Below are positions 42,095 through 49,962 of a stretch of DNA of 64,000 bases, in pieces. The stretch's first letter is position 1, and every line of letters starts with the position of its first letter. The stretch comes from Namhaeicola litoreus. Its GTDB lineage: Bacteria; Bacteroidota; Bacteroidia; Flavobacteriales; Flavobacteriaceae. The translations under genes were made by a program, and so were the position numbers. Under the pieces are notes generated by a model. That model ran no database searches. It saw only the letters and a program-made list of their open reading frames with translations, and had not been told where the DNA came from. The stretch spans positions 434,001 through 498,000 of the forward strand of contig NZ_JBHTMY010000003.1 in NCBI RefSeq assembly GCF_042679565.1, written 5' to 3'.

Positions 42095-43555
42095 ATGCAA
42101 GAACTCCATATTTATAATTCACTCACCAATAAAAAGGAATTATTTACACCCATTCAAAAAGGGTATGTGGGTATGTATGTTTGTGGACCAACGGTTTATA
42201 GCAATGTTCATTTGGGTAATGTGAGAACATTTATGTCTTTTGATCTTGTATTTCGTTATTTGCAGTTTTTGGGTTTTAAAGTGAGATATGTAAGGAATAT
42301 TACTGATGCCGGTCATTTAACAGATGACCAATCCGAGGATAAAATTTCCACTAAAGCTCGTTTAGAAAAAGTTGAGCCAATGGAAATAGTTCAGCGATAT
42401 ACGGTTGATTTTCATGAGACCTTGGCAGAATTCAATTTTTTACCACCAAGTATAGAGCCTACAGCTACAGGTCATATTGTAGAGCAGATAGAGGCCATTA
42501 AAACTATTTTAGATGCAGGTTTAGCCTATGAAATTAATGGATCAGTATATTTTGATGTCCTTAAGTATAATGAAAATGAGCATTATGGTATTCTTTCAAA
42601 AAGAAAATTGGAAGAAACCATAGAAAATACCAGAGATTTAGATGGGCAATCAGACAAAAAGAATCCGCAAGATTTTGCCCTTTGGAAAAAAGCGGAGCCA
42701 GAACACATTCAGCGTTGGCCTTCTCCGTGGGGTATTGGTTTTCCCGGCTGGCATTTAGAATGCACGGTAATGAGTACTAAATATTTAGGAGAGCAGTTTG
42801 ATATTCATGGAGGTGGGATGGATCTGAAATTTCCACACCACGAATGTGAAATCGCACAAGCCCAGGCCTGTAATCATATTGCGCCAGTTCGTTTTTGGAT
42901 GCATGGAAACATGTTAACCCTAAATGGTAAAAAAATGGCAAAATCAACAGGAAATAATATACTTCCAAGCCAGTTACTTACAGGTGATAGTCCGTTTTTA
43001 AGCAAGGCTTATCATGCCGATGTGGTTAGGTTTTTTATGCTTCAGGCACATTATAGAAGTATTCTGGATTTCTCTGATGAAGCCATTTTATCTGCCGAAA
43101 AGGGATACCAACGTTTAATGTCAGCAGTTGTTGAATTGGAAAAATTAAGAGCTGGTAGTTCTTCAGATTTTGATGTATCAGAATGGAGAAATTTGTGTTT
43201 TGAGGCTATGAATGATGATTTTAATAGCCCGATTTTAATTGCACACCTTTTTGATGCTGTAAGAGTGATTAACGGAATAAAAGATGGTAAACTATCGCTA
43301 CTTGCGGAAGACCTTGAAATGCTGAAGACAACTATGAATAGCTTTATTATTGAGGTTCTGGGCCTTAGGGTTAAAGAGCAGCAGGGTGATTTTTCTGACA
43401 AAATAAAAGCAACAGTTCAAATGTTAATTGAGATAAGAGAAGAGGCTCGAGCCAATAAAGATTGGGCTCTGTCAGATAAAGTAAGAGATGATTTGGCTGC
43501 TGTGGGTATTCAACTAAAAGATGGAAAAGATGGCACAACTTTTTCGTTGAACTAA
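42095..43555 (+). CDS. cysS: Cysteinyl-tRNA synthetase
   Basis: Class I synthetase, 486 residues. Zinc ligand C30 (YVCGPTVYSNVHLGN), with HLGN standing for the HIGH motif at 39-42. Further zinc ligands are in GWHLECTVMS and in HHECEIAQAQAC, and KMAKS (about 279-283) stands for KMSKS. -7 element TATATTTG at 42065-42072. The yidD gene follows after four bases. Confidence 0.98.
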   Translation: MQELHIYNSLTNKKELFTPIQKGYVGMYVCGPTVYSNVHLGNVRTFMSFDLVFRYLQFLGFKVRYVRNITDAGHLTDDQSEDKISTKARLEKVEPMEIVQRYTVDFHETLAEFNFLPPSIEPTATGHIVEQIEAIKTILDAGLAYEINGSVYFDVLKYNENEHYGILSKRKLEETIENTRDLDGQSDKKNPQDFALWKKAEPEHIQRWPSPWGIGFPGWHLECTVMSTKYLGEQFDIHGGGMDLKFPHHECEIAQAQACNHIAPVRFWMHGNMLTLNGKKMAKSTGNNILPSQLLTGDSPFLSKAYHADVVRFFMLQAHYRSILDFSDEAILSAEKGYQRLMSAVVELEKLRAGSSSDFDVSEWRNLCFEAMNDDFNSPILIAHLFDAVRVINGIKDGKLSLLAEDLEMLKTTMNSFIIEVLGLRVKEQQGDFSDKIKATVQMLIEIREEARANKDWALSDKVRDDLAAVGIQLKDGKDGTTFSLN

Positions 43556-43559
43556 AGCT

Positions 43560-43790
43560 TTGAGCGATTTTAAAAAAATATTGATTTTCCCTTTTATTTT
43601 ATTAATTAGGTTCTACCAGGCAGCAATTTCTCCCTATTTTCCTTCTACTTGTAGATATTCTCCCACTTGCTCTCATTATGGCATTGAGGCACTCAAAAAA
43701 CATGGATTACTAAGAGGTGGTTGGTTAACAATCAAAAGAATTTCTCGCTGCCATCCTTGGGGTGGCAAGGGATATGATCCAGTTCCATAA
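43560..43790 (+). CDS. yidD: YidD membrane protein insertion efficiency factor
   Basis: A 76-residue protein with the full family pattern: amphipathic N-terminus, FYQAAISPYFPSTCRYSPTCSHYGIEAL and RCHPWGGKGYDPVP. Start codon TTG. It helps YidC-dependent insertion. Probably co-transcribed with cysS; its stop directly abuts the convergent regulator gene. Confidence 0.95.
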   Translation: MSDFKKILIFPFILLIRFYQAAISPYFPSTCRYSPTCSHYGIEALKKHGLLRGGWLTIKRISRCHPWGGKGYDPVP

Positions 43791-44666
43791 TTAATCACCT
43801 GAAAGGAGAAATTCAGTGAAATTGCCCTCAATAAAACGTCTCGAAAAATTTCCTTTCTTCTCTACATTTTTCTTTTCATCTTCCCAAATAATTTTCAATC
43901 CTGCTTTTTCGGACAGTTCATAATTATCGTGCCGATAAGGAATTGAACAATAGGTGTATTCTTGATTAGGTAGTGATTGTAAAAAATGAATGACTGGGTT
44001 AATAATATGATAAAAATTTTCATTGCAATCTGCAGTAATGTCAAAAGCAAAAAAAATAGGCAATTCTTGTGATTTATAATTGGCTAAATCTGAAGTTTGT
44101 AAATCGACATCCTTCATTTGTTTAGTGCGCAGTTTTAAATAAGCCTCTTGTGTAATAGGTAGAACAATACTGTGTGCGGCATAATATCCTGAGTCATCGT
44201 TTAAAATATTGTTGATTTCTGGCGCTATTTTGATTCCTTCTTCTATAACAGTTTTCATGGTATTTGTCAATGTTCTGTGCATCTCCATAAATCTGAGTAA
44301 GTAATCAAAATCTTTTTCAAAATTGATTTTAACGAGTCTTTCGGTTTTTTTGTCCAATTGATCTCTAAACCAATCTGCATCTGGCATTTCTACCCCAATC
44401 TCGTTTAAGGCATATTTTCTTAAATGAAGATCGTAATAAGTAGGTATTGGATCAGGAGAATTCAGATTTCGGATTACCTGATAAGGAAAAAGCGTTACTT
44501 CGGCAATGTCAGGTTCTTTATTTGGTTTTATTAAAGTTTCATTTCTTTCCCATCGTTGAATTGTACGGGGATCTACTTGAAGCTGTGCAGCAAAGTCAGC
44601 CTGCGAAATTTGCATAAACGATCGGTAATCAAGCAAAAGCTCTCCGAAATGATCGTACTTTTTCAT
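43791..44666 (-). CDS. XRE-type HTH protein with a long unknown C-terminal domain
   Basis: The ATG at 44666 gives a start right at the HTH domain (291 residues); an upstream start at 44699 would add 11 unlikely residues. The HTH is FGELLLDYRSFMQISQADFAAQLQVDPRTIQRWERNE (about 6-42). The remaining 240 residues (helical, then a mixed region with FAFDITADCNENFYHIINPVIHFLQS) match nothing I recognise with certainty. It may sense a small molecule, or have an acyltransferase-like fold. Divergent from the orphan small gene and the hairpin block, which it might regulate. Confidence 0.75.
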   Translation of the reverse strand: MKKYDHFGELLLDYRSFMQISQADFAAQLQVDPRTIQRWERNETLIKPNKEPDIAEVTLFPYQVIRNLNSPDPIPTYYDLHLRKYALNEIGVEMPDADWFRDQLDKKTERLVKINFEKDFDYLLRFMEMHRTLTNTMKTVIEEGIKIAPEINNILNDDSGYYAAHSIVLPITQEAYLKLRTKQMKDVDLQTSDLANYKSQELPIFFAFDITADCNENFYHIINPVIHFLQSLPNQEYTYCSIPYRHDNYELSEKAGLKIIWEDEKKNVEKKGNFSRRFIEGNFTEFLLSGD

Positions 44667-44762
44667 TCGATTTAATTGGGGGTTATGTAAAAATAACAAA
44701 AATTAACAAACTTATGGCTTAGTAGGACATTCACTGTCGTGAAATTACCTTGGGCTTGTGTG

Positions 44763-44770
44763 TAGTTTTG
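44763..44770 (+). promoter_or_regulatory. -7 element of the orphan 85-residue gene
   Basis: TAGTTTTG matches TAnnTTTG and lies 20 bases before the ATG at 44791. TTG triplets occur upstream at 44750 and 44756 but are closer than the usual -33 spacing. Confidence 0.45.
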
Positions 44771-44790
44771 TACTCGAAAAAGAAACAACC

Positions 44791-45045
44791 ATGATTATCG
44801 ACATACTTTTGGGGATAGAAGAAAAGATAAAGTCTGCGATAATAAAGGATGAGTTAGCGCTTGATGCGATTAGAAGTTTACTCAAAATTTTTGAGCAAAT
44901 TGATTTTAACTCAGAATTAATAGTCGTTAAGGATCTCGTGAGGTTGAAAAATCTTGCTGAGAGTTTAAAGGGAGAAGTGCTTAGTGAAAAGGAAAAGGAA
45001 ATGCTTGCACAAGTATTGGTTAGACACAATCAGGTAATGGAATAG
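44791..45045 (+). CDS. Orphan small protein, unknown function (85 residues)
   Basis: Not recognised. A mostly helical, acidic protein starting MIIDILLGIEEKIKSAI, with no cysteines, no signal and no membrane span; Leu/Ile/Glu/Lys-rich heptads suggest a helical bundle or dimer. I chose the ATG at 44791 over the GTG at 44758 because it has a promoter-like element 20 bases upstream. The opposite strand is also open here, but has no start context. It ends 3 bases before a palindrome and 15 before the first of three unusual stem-loops, so it may share a transcript with them. Confidence 0.6.
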   Translation: MIIDILLGIEEKIKSAIIKDELALDAIRSLLKIFEQIDFNSELIVVKDLVRLKNLAESLKGEVLSEKEKEMLAQVLVRHNQVME

Positions 45046-45048
45046 CAA

Positions 45049-45061
45049 GCACAAATTGTGC
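45049..45061. repeat. Short palindrome after the orphan gene
   Basis: GCACAA and TTGTGC flank a single A. It directly adjoins the left arm of the first stem-loop and may be a protein-binding site or an extension of that structure. Confidence 0.4.
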
Positions 45062-45154
45062 ACAAGAAATCTTGGATATATCGTAAATCTAATAATCGGG
45101 GGAAACGTTAGATTTTTGAGAGAAAATGAAGAAGATTTTCCAAGATTTCTTGTG
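45061..45154 (+). ncRNA. Stem-loop unit 1 of 3 with conserved TCGGGGGAAA loop
   Basis: Outer arms CACAAGAAATCTTGG (45061-45075) and CCAAGATTTCTTGTG (45140-45154) pair perfectly over 15 bp. Inside them AAATCTAA (45085-45092) and TTAGATTT (45108-45115) form an 8-bp inner stem whose loop is TAATCGGGGGAAACG. The arms share no sequence with units 2 and 3 but the loop does. Strand is not proven; plus is chosen because it follows the orphan gene. Not matched by memory to any RNA family. Confidence 0.6.
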
Positions 45155-45215
45155 TCTGTTTGTTATTAATGATTTGTTTTTTTTTGTAAATGTTTTAACT
45201 TTTATTTATTAAAAT

Positions 45216-45278
45216 ATGACAGGTAATGTCATGATAATTAAAGAGTTGACATTGTAAATTTGCAGAGTAATTAATTTG
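45216..45278 (+). promoter_or_regulatory. Candidate promoter with upstream palindrome before unit 2
   Basis: ATGACA/TGTCAT (45216-45232, 5-base loop) is followed by TTGACA at 45246 and TTAATTTG at 45271-45278, about 22 bases apart. This is close to the -33/-7 pattern apart from one mismatch in TAnnTTTG. Transcription would begin near 45285, at the left arm of unit 2. Confidence 0.4.
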
Positions 45279-45281
45279 AAT

Positions 45282-45347
45282 AAAAATCATGATCATTTCC
45301 TGTTTTATGATTCGGGGGAAAGGTTGAAATAGGAGATCATGATTTTT
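45282..45347 (+). ncRNA. Stem-loop unit 2 of 3 with conserved TCGGGGGAAA loop
   Basis: Outer arms AAAAATCATGATC (45282-45294) and GATCATGATTTTT (45335-45347) pair perfectly over 13 bp. After a 3-base bulge, TCCTGTTT (45298-45305) pairs with AAATAGGA (45327-45334) with one G-T wobble. The 21-base loop contains GATTCGGGGGAAAGGTT. The right arm ends in six T, so as RNA the stem could also act as its own terminator. Confidence 0.6.
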
Positions 45348-45378
45348 TCAACACATATGTTCTGAATAAAGAACACTT

Positions 45379-45476
45379 AAAAAGAAACCTAAGACAATTT
45401 AGTTGTTAAAGTAATCATTCGGGGGAAAAGGTTATTTTAGTTGATGAATGAAGTAGTAAGTCTAAGGTTTCTTTTT
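45379..45476 (+). ncRNA. Stem-loop unit 3 of 3 with conserved TCGGGGGAAA loop
   Basis: Outer arms AAAAAGAAACCTAAGAC (45379-45395) and GTCTAAGGTTTCTTTTT (45460-45476) pair at 16 of 17 positions. The inner stem TTAAAGTAA (45406-45414) with TTATTTTAG (45432-45440) pairs throughout, with two G-T wobbles. The loop is TCATTCGGGGGAAAAGG. A T-rich run follows the right arm. Apart from two units of the same kind just upstream and two short hairpins, the 45046-45538 gap holds no gene that I can support. Confidence 0.6.
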
Positions 45477-45519
45477 CTTTTTTAAATACGCACCATTTAT
45501 TATGTTTTTACTATTTTCA

Positions 45520-45538
45520 ATCGAAATAAAATTTCGAT
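45520..45538 (+). promoter_or_regulatory. Hairpin directly abutting the start codon of the next gene
   Basis: ATCGAAAT (45520-45527) and ATTTCGAT (45531-45538) pair perfectly over AAA, and the ATG of the aldolase-like gene begins at the next base. In mRNA this would hide the ribosome entry region, so it may control translation. As DNA it could be an operator. Confidence 0.5.
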
Positions 45539-46639
45539 ATGAAAACAAGTGTAAGCTGCCCGACTTTGGTATTGGATGTAGATCGCTGCAAAAGGAATAT
45601 TCAAAGAATGGCTAAAAAAGCCAAAGAATCAAAGGTTATTTTTCGTCCTCATTTTAAAACACACCAATCCTTAGAAATTGGAAAATGGTTTAAAGAGGTT
45701 GGCGTAAATTGTATTACGGTTTCATCTCTTCGTATGGCACAATATTTTTCGGAAGAGTGGGATGACATTACTGTAGCTTTTCCAGTAAATTTAAGGGAGA
45801 TTGACCTTATCAATGATTTAGCGACAAAAATTCATTTAACTTTATTGGTAGAATCTGTCGAAACAGTCCAATTTCTGAATAATCAATTACTTGATAAAGT
45901 TGGGTGTTTTGTCAAAATTGATACCGGATATCATAGAACGGGCATACCCGTTTCAAAGATTGAACTTTTAGACGATCTTTTAAATTGTATATCAGCTTCA
46001 GACAAAATCCAATTCAAAGGTTTTTTGACTCATACCGGACACACCTATTCATGTCGGTCTAAAGAAGAAATAGAGTCAATTTATATGGTCGCAGTAAACG
46101 AATTGAGCGGTTTAAAAAAGAGATATTTAAATAGATTTCCAAATTTGATTCTTTCCTTTGGAGATACACCCAGTTGTAGTGTATTAGACGATTTTTCCGC
46201 TTTTGATGAGATTAGACCTGGTAATTTTGTCTTTTACGATGTGACACAATGTTTAATTGGTTCATGTGAATCAAAAGATGTCGCAGTTGCGCTTGCTTGC
46301 CCAGTTGTAGCTATTCACAAAGATCGAAATGAGATTGTAATTTATGGCGGAGGCATTCATTTATCTAAAGACAGAATTGAAGAGAATAGTCAGTTGATTT
46401 TTGGTAAAATAGTTAAAAATTCCGGATTAAAATGGGGAGATGAAATAGATGGTATGTTTGTGAAAAGCCTGTCCCAAGAGCACGGAATCGTTTATTGTCC
46501 GGAGAGAATAATTGATGACTTTAATGTGGGCGATTTAATTTATGTTTTGCCGATACATTCATGTATGACAATAGATTTAATGAAGAAATATCTCACAACT
46601 AAAAACGATTGGGTTAGTTGTATGAAGTTAGAACAGTAA
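45539..46639 (+). CDS. D-threonine aldolase / D-serine dehydratase-like PLP enzyme
   Basis: Fold-type III (alanine racemase N-domain) enzyme of 366 residues. PLP lysine K40 sits in RPHFKTHQ. The C-terminal metal site motif HSC gives H340 and C342, the zinc ligands of the DSD/D-TA family. These enzymes split D-3-hydroxy amino acids (D-threonine to glycine and acetaldehyde, or D-serine to pyruvate); which one is not clear. It stands between the hairpin block and the PHP-ACT gene, 147 bases from the latter. Confidence 0.88.
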   Translation: MKTSVSCPTLVLDVDRCKRNIQRMAKKAKESKVIFRPHFKTHQSLEIGKWFKEVGVNCITVSSLRMAQYFSEEWDDITVAFPVNLREIDLINDLATKIHLTLLVESVETVQFLNNQLLDKVGCFVKIDTGYHRTGIPVSKIELLDDLLNCISASDKIQFKGFLTHTGHTYSCRSKEEIESIYMVAVNELSGLKKRYLNRFPNLILSFGDTPSCSVLDDFSAFDEIRPGNFVFYDVTQCLIGSCESKDVAVALACPVVAIHKDRNEIVIYGGGIHLSKDRIEENSQLIFGKIVKNSGLKWGDEIDGMFVKSLSQEHGIVYCPERIIDDFNVGDLIYVLPIHSCMTIDLMKKYLTTKNDWVSCMKLEQ

Positions 46640-46786
46640 ATATCATTGTTAAGTTTTTTATTGTTTTGTAAATGCTTTTTTATAAAAATAGAATAATTGT
46701 TATGTTTTGATATAAAAAGTATCATTTTTGATAAATTTTCATAAAATCAATTGTTAAGTTTGCACCTCAAAAATATTGAGAAATAA

Positions 46787-48475
46787 ATGAGACCTTTTAA
46801 CAAATTTATTTGGGAAACACATGGAATCCATGCAGGAACGGAGCAAGATCATGTGAAGCACGGGATTGACCGTTTGGAGGATGTTGTAGATAAAGCCATT
46901 GAACACAATCATCCAAGCATAACATTCATCATTCACTCTCCTCGGTTGACAAACTTCAGGTATACAGCCGAAAGAGAGACCGATATTAAATTTATAAGAG
47001 GAAATCGATCTTATTTAAATTATCCAAAAAGAATTGCCAATTTGAGAGAGAAATATGCGGGTAAAATCAACATAAAATATGGTGTAGAATTGGAATGGAT
47101 GGGATCCGGTTTGGGTTTGGAATGGAGTCGTTCTAAAATATTTCAGGCAGAAGAGGCAGATTTTGTGATTGGTTCTGTTCATTTTGCACCCGAAGGTTTA
47201 CCATATGATGGTACTGTGGAAGAGGCGCAAGAACTCCTTAAGCTAAGAGGAAGTCTAGAAGCTTATTGGGAAGGTTATTTTGATGAAATGATTGAAATGA
47301 TCGAGGGTTTTGGAGAAATGATCCAAATTATAGGCCATATTGACCTTCCTAAATTGAATGTTGATGTTCCGGAAGTATTAGAAAACTTTGAAACCAGCGA
47401 TCATCCTTTAGCAAATAAATTTAGAACTCTTTTAGAAATCATTGCCGATAGAAATTTGTCATTAGACGTAAATATGGCGGGTAAAGTTAAAGGTTGTGGA
47501 GTTTATCCAACACAAGCTATTCTTAGAAGGGCACATAAGCTCCAAATTCCGGTGTGTTTGGGAACAGATTTGCATCATGTAAGATATTATGGAGAAAATT
47601 TTGAGGAGAGTTTGGCATATATTTATGAGGCTGGTTATCAGCAATATGTGAGCTACTCAAAATTGATTCCTGAAAAAAGAACTGTATTTGATGACCACGA
47701 TTTAAAAGTAAAATACACCATCCTTAATAAAGGAATTGAATTATTGAACCAACGTCTCAATTCTGTAAACAGAAATATAATTCCCGAATTTTCTTTTGGT
47801 GGTAAATTCATTGATTTTCTGGATATTTATAAAAATGCAACAGGAATGGGCAGTTATAATGCCATTAGAATTAGAAAAAATGAAAAATCAATTACCGTAA
47901 GCAATCAAATTCCGAAAATCGAAAACGAAAAAGTAAAAGGTCTTTTTTCTGAACATAGAGATCAGCCAGGTGTTTTGTCTTCTATTTTTAATTCATTGGC
48001 CTCTGAAGGAATAAATGTAGAAACAGCCAGACTTAAATCAAATAATGATGGAACTGCTGTCGCTTTTTTAACAATTACAGGAGAGAAGGAGCATATTGAC
48101 AATGCCATGGATTTCATCAAGGGTACCGATCAGGATATATTCTTAAATATTTCATATCAAGAGAATACAACTTTGCCCAATTATTACAGAGAAGGAGTTT
48201 ATTTGTATGAAATGGATGGGGTTCAACTTTATCTACCTTTAAGTGATCAAGTTATTCTTACAAAACACAATAATCAACCCGGTGTCCTACTCATTTTATT
48301 GTCTGCACTTGCCTCAAAAAATATTAATATTGTCGACTTGAGGTTAGGGAATTGGCATAAATACGGTTATTCTGCTTTGGCAGTAGAAGGCGATCCAAGA
48401 GAAATTAAAGGTTTATTGAATAAGTTAGGTCCGCAATATTTTGAAGCTACTTTGGTGCAATTTCACAGCATGTAA
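46787..48475 (+). CDS. PHP-domain phosphoesterase fused to two ACT domains
   Basis: A 562-residue protein. The PHP barrel (about 1-290) has metal-ligand candidates H12/H15 (THGIH, a variant of the usual HxH), E101, H132 (GSVHF), H184 (GHID), D261 and H263 (GTDLHH). It resembles histidinol phosphatase of the HisK type. After a linker, two ACT domains follow: KGLFSEHRDQPGVLSSI (about 384-446) and ILTKHNNQPGVLLILL (about 488-550), each with the ligand-loop pattern xxQPGVL. ACT domains bind amino acids, often Ser in SerA-like proteins. An amino-acid-regulated phosphatase (phosphoserine or histidinol phosphate) is inferred. TAAGTTTG at 46755 is a likely -7 element. Confidence 0.8.
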   Translation: MRPFNKFIWETHGIHAGTEQDHVKHGIDRLEDVVDKAIEHNHPSITFIIHSPRLTNFRYTAERETDIKFIRGNRSYLNYPKRIANLREKYAGKINIKYGVELEWMGSGLGLEWSRSKIFQAEEADFVIGSVHFAPEGLPYDGTVEEAQELLKLRGSLEAYWEGYFDEMIEMIEGFGEMIQIIGHIDLPKLNVDVPEVLENFETSDHPLANKFRTLLEIIADRNLSLDVNMAGKVKGCGVYPTQAILRRAHKLQIPVCLGTDLHHVRYYGENFEESLAYIYEAGYQQYVSYSKLIPEKRTVFDDHDLKVKYTILNKGIELLNQRLNSVNRNIIPEFSFGGKFIDFLDIYKNATGMGSYNAIRIRKNEKSITVSNQIPKIENEKVKGLFSEHRDQPGVLSSIFNSLASEGINVETARLKSNNDGTAVAFLTITGEKEHIDNAMDFIKGTDQDIFLNISYQENTTLPNYYREGVYLYEMDGVQLYLPLSDQVILTKHNNQPGVLLILLSALASKNINIVDLRLGNWHKYGYSALAVEGDPREIKGLLNKLGPQYFEATLVQFHSM

Positions 48476-48477
48476 GA

Positions 48478-49380
48478 CTATTTTCTGGGATGATATTTTT
48501 CAACCACATCTTTGAGAAAGGTTTTATCTAAATGCATGTAAATCTCTGTGGTTGTTATGCTTTCGTGTCCAAGCATTTGTTGAATCGCTCTTAAATCAGC
48601 ACCGTTTTCTAATAAATGGGTGGCAAAAGAATGTCTGAAAGTATGCGGACTAATATTCTTTTTTATACCTGCCTTTTGAGTTAAGTCTTTGGTAATCATA
48701 AAGATCATATTTCTCGAAATTCCCTTTCCACGACGGTTTAAAAATAAAGTATCTTCATAACCTTTTTGGATCACAAAACTATTCCTCACGTGATTTAGGT
48801 AATTGTTAATCAATCTAATGGTAGCTTCACTGATCGGAACAAATCGTTGCTTATTTCCCTTTCCGATGACTCTCACAAATCCTTCCTCAAAAAAAAGATC
48901 AGAAATTTGTAGTGTAATTAATTCAGAAACTCTTAGTCCGCAACTGTAAAGTGTTTCAATCATTACCTTGTTTCTTTCACCTTCGATTGTGCTCAAATCT
49001 ATTTGTGAGATAATTTGGTCAATTTCTTGTAAACTTAAAAAATCAGGTAGCTTTCTTCCAATTTTTGGAGATTCGAGTAAATCAGTTGGATTGTCTTTTC
49101 TTTTTTTGTCAAAAATCAAGTATTCAAAAAAATTTCTTAAACCTGAGATTGATCTGGCCTGGGTTCTCGGATTTACAAATTTTGAAGATTCATAGATGAA
49201 TTGCTGTACAATTTCATCTGAAATAGTTAATGGGCTAACATCAATTTCGTTAGAGGTCAGGAATTTCATCAGGTTTTTGAGATCGTGTAGATAACTCGAA
49301 ATAGTATGGTCTGACATCGATCTCTCAAGTTTGAGATAATCGGTATAATTTTTTAGATATGGAGACCAATTCGTTGTCAT
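48478..49380 (-). CDS. xerD: Tyrosine recombinase XerD (chromosome dimer resolution)
   Basis: A 300-residue recombinase with an N-terminal SAM-like domain (about 5-90) and the full catalytic set R150, K174, H246, R249, H272 and nucleophile Y281. Size and the absence of any linked mobile-element genes fit the housekeeping XerC/D pair rather than a phage integrase. XerC versus XerD is not fully resolved; Bacteroidota often call this one XerD. Divergent from aroQ. Confidence 0.93.
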   Translation of the reverse strand: MTTNWSPYLKNYTDYLKLERSMSDHTISSYLHDLKNLMKFLTSNEIDVSPLTISDEIVQQFIYESSKFVNPRTQARSISGLRNFFEYLIFDKKRKDNPTDLLESPKIGRKLPDFLSLQEIDQIISQIDLSTIEGERNKVMIETLYSCGLRVSELITLQISDLFFEEGFVRVIGKGNKQRFVPISEATIRLINNYLNHVRNSFVIQKGYEDTLFLNRRGKGISRNMIFMITKDLTQKAGIKKNISPHTFRHSFATHLLENGADLRAIQQMLGHESITTTEIYMHLDKTFLKDVVEKYHPRK

Positions 49381-49451
49381 TTGCTAGAGCAAAGTTATCA
49401 TAAAAATTTGTTACATTTGATCTGCTTTACAAGGGGAAAATCCATTTTTTT

Positions 49452-49868
49452 ATGAAGATATTGATATTAAACGGTCCCAATTTAAATCTTTTGGGAAAGA
49501 GAGAGCCGTCTATCTATGGTGATGAAACATTTGAACAGTTTTTTGAGCAGTTACAGAAAAGGTATCCACAAATTGATTTCGTGTATTTTCAATCGAATAT
49601 AGAAGGTGAGATTATAGGTAAAATACAAGAAGTTGGATTTGACTTTGACGGTATAGTGCTCAATGCAGCGGCATACACCCATACTTCTGTAGGAATTGGC
49701 GATGCCGTTAAAGCAGTGCCAGCGCCAGTAGTCGAAGTACATATATCTAATATCCATGCACGGGAAAGTTTTAGGCATCAATCATATATTGCTCCAAATG
49801 CAAAAGGCATCATAGCCGGATTTGGCTTAAAAAGCTACGATTTGGCAATTCAATCTTTCTTAATTTAG
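49452..49868 (+). CDS. aroQ: Type II 3-dehydroquinate dehydratase
   Basis: Third step of the shikimate pathway. Its 138 residues contain the ILNGPNLNLLGKREPSIYG opening with catalytic Y22, N71 in NAAAYTH, and H97/H102 in VHISNIHARE. Complete and canonical. The xerD-aroQ divergent arrangement is common in Bacteroidota. Confidence 0.97.
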   Translation: MKILILNGPNLNLLGKREPSIYGDETFEQFFEQLQKRYPQIDFVYFQSNIEGEIIGKIQEVGFDFDGIVLNAAAYTHTSVGIGDAVKAVPAPVVEVHISNIHARESFRHQSYIAPNAKGIIAGFGLKSYDLAIQSFLI

Positions 49869-49962
49869 GAAGATATTCATGTAAACGATTTCGTGAATTA
49901 CCTTTGTTTTCCCCCTTAATAGCTATTTTATTTTATATTTTTATCAATAATTTTTTGAATTT

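Noticed and set aside
44745..45029. 94-residue minus-strand frame opposite the orphan small gene
   Set aside because: The plus frame has a promoter-like element and a helical, plausible composition; the minus frame is Ser/Phe-rich and lacks a promoter.
45061..45154. Unit 1 as a simple terminator of the orphan gene
   Set aside because: The outer arms are 64 bases apart with an inner stem, and no T tract follows the right arm directly.
45061..45476. Hairpin units as a CRISPR array, integron attC sites or CsrA-sponge RNA
   Set aside because: Spacing is irregular and arms are not repeated (not CRISPR); attC conserves arm ends, not the loop; GGA in loops resembles CsrA sites, but I know of no CsrA in Bacteroidota generally and the conserved stretch is longer than needed.
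48478..49380. Tyrosine recombinase as integrase of a mobile element
   Set aside because: Size, complete motifs and housekeeping neighbours (aroQ) fit XerC/D; no attachment-site repeats, phage genes or tRNA gene nearby.
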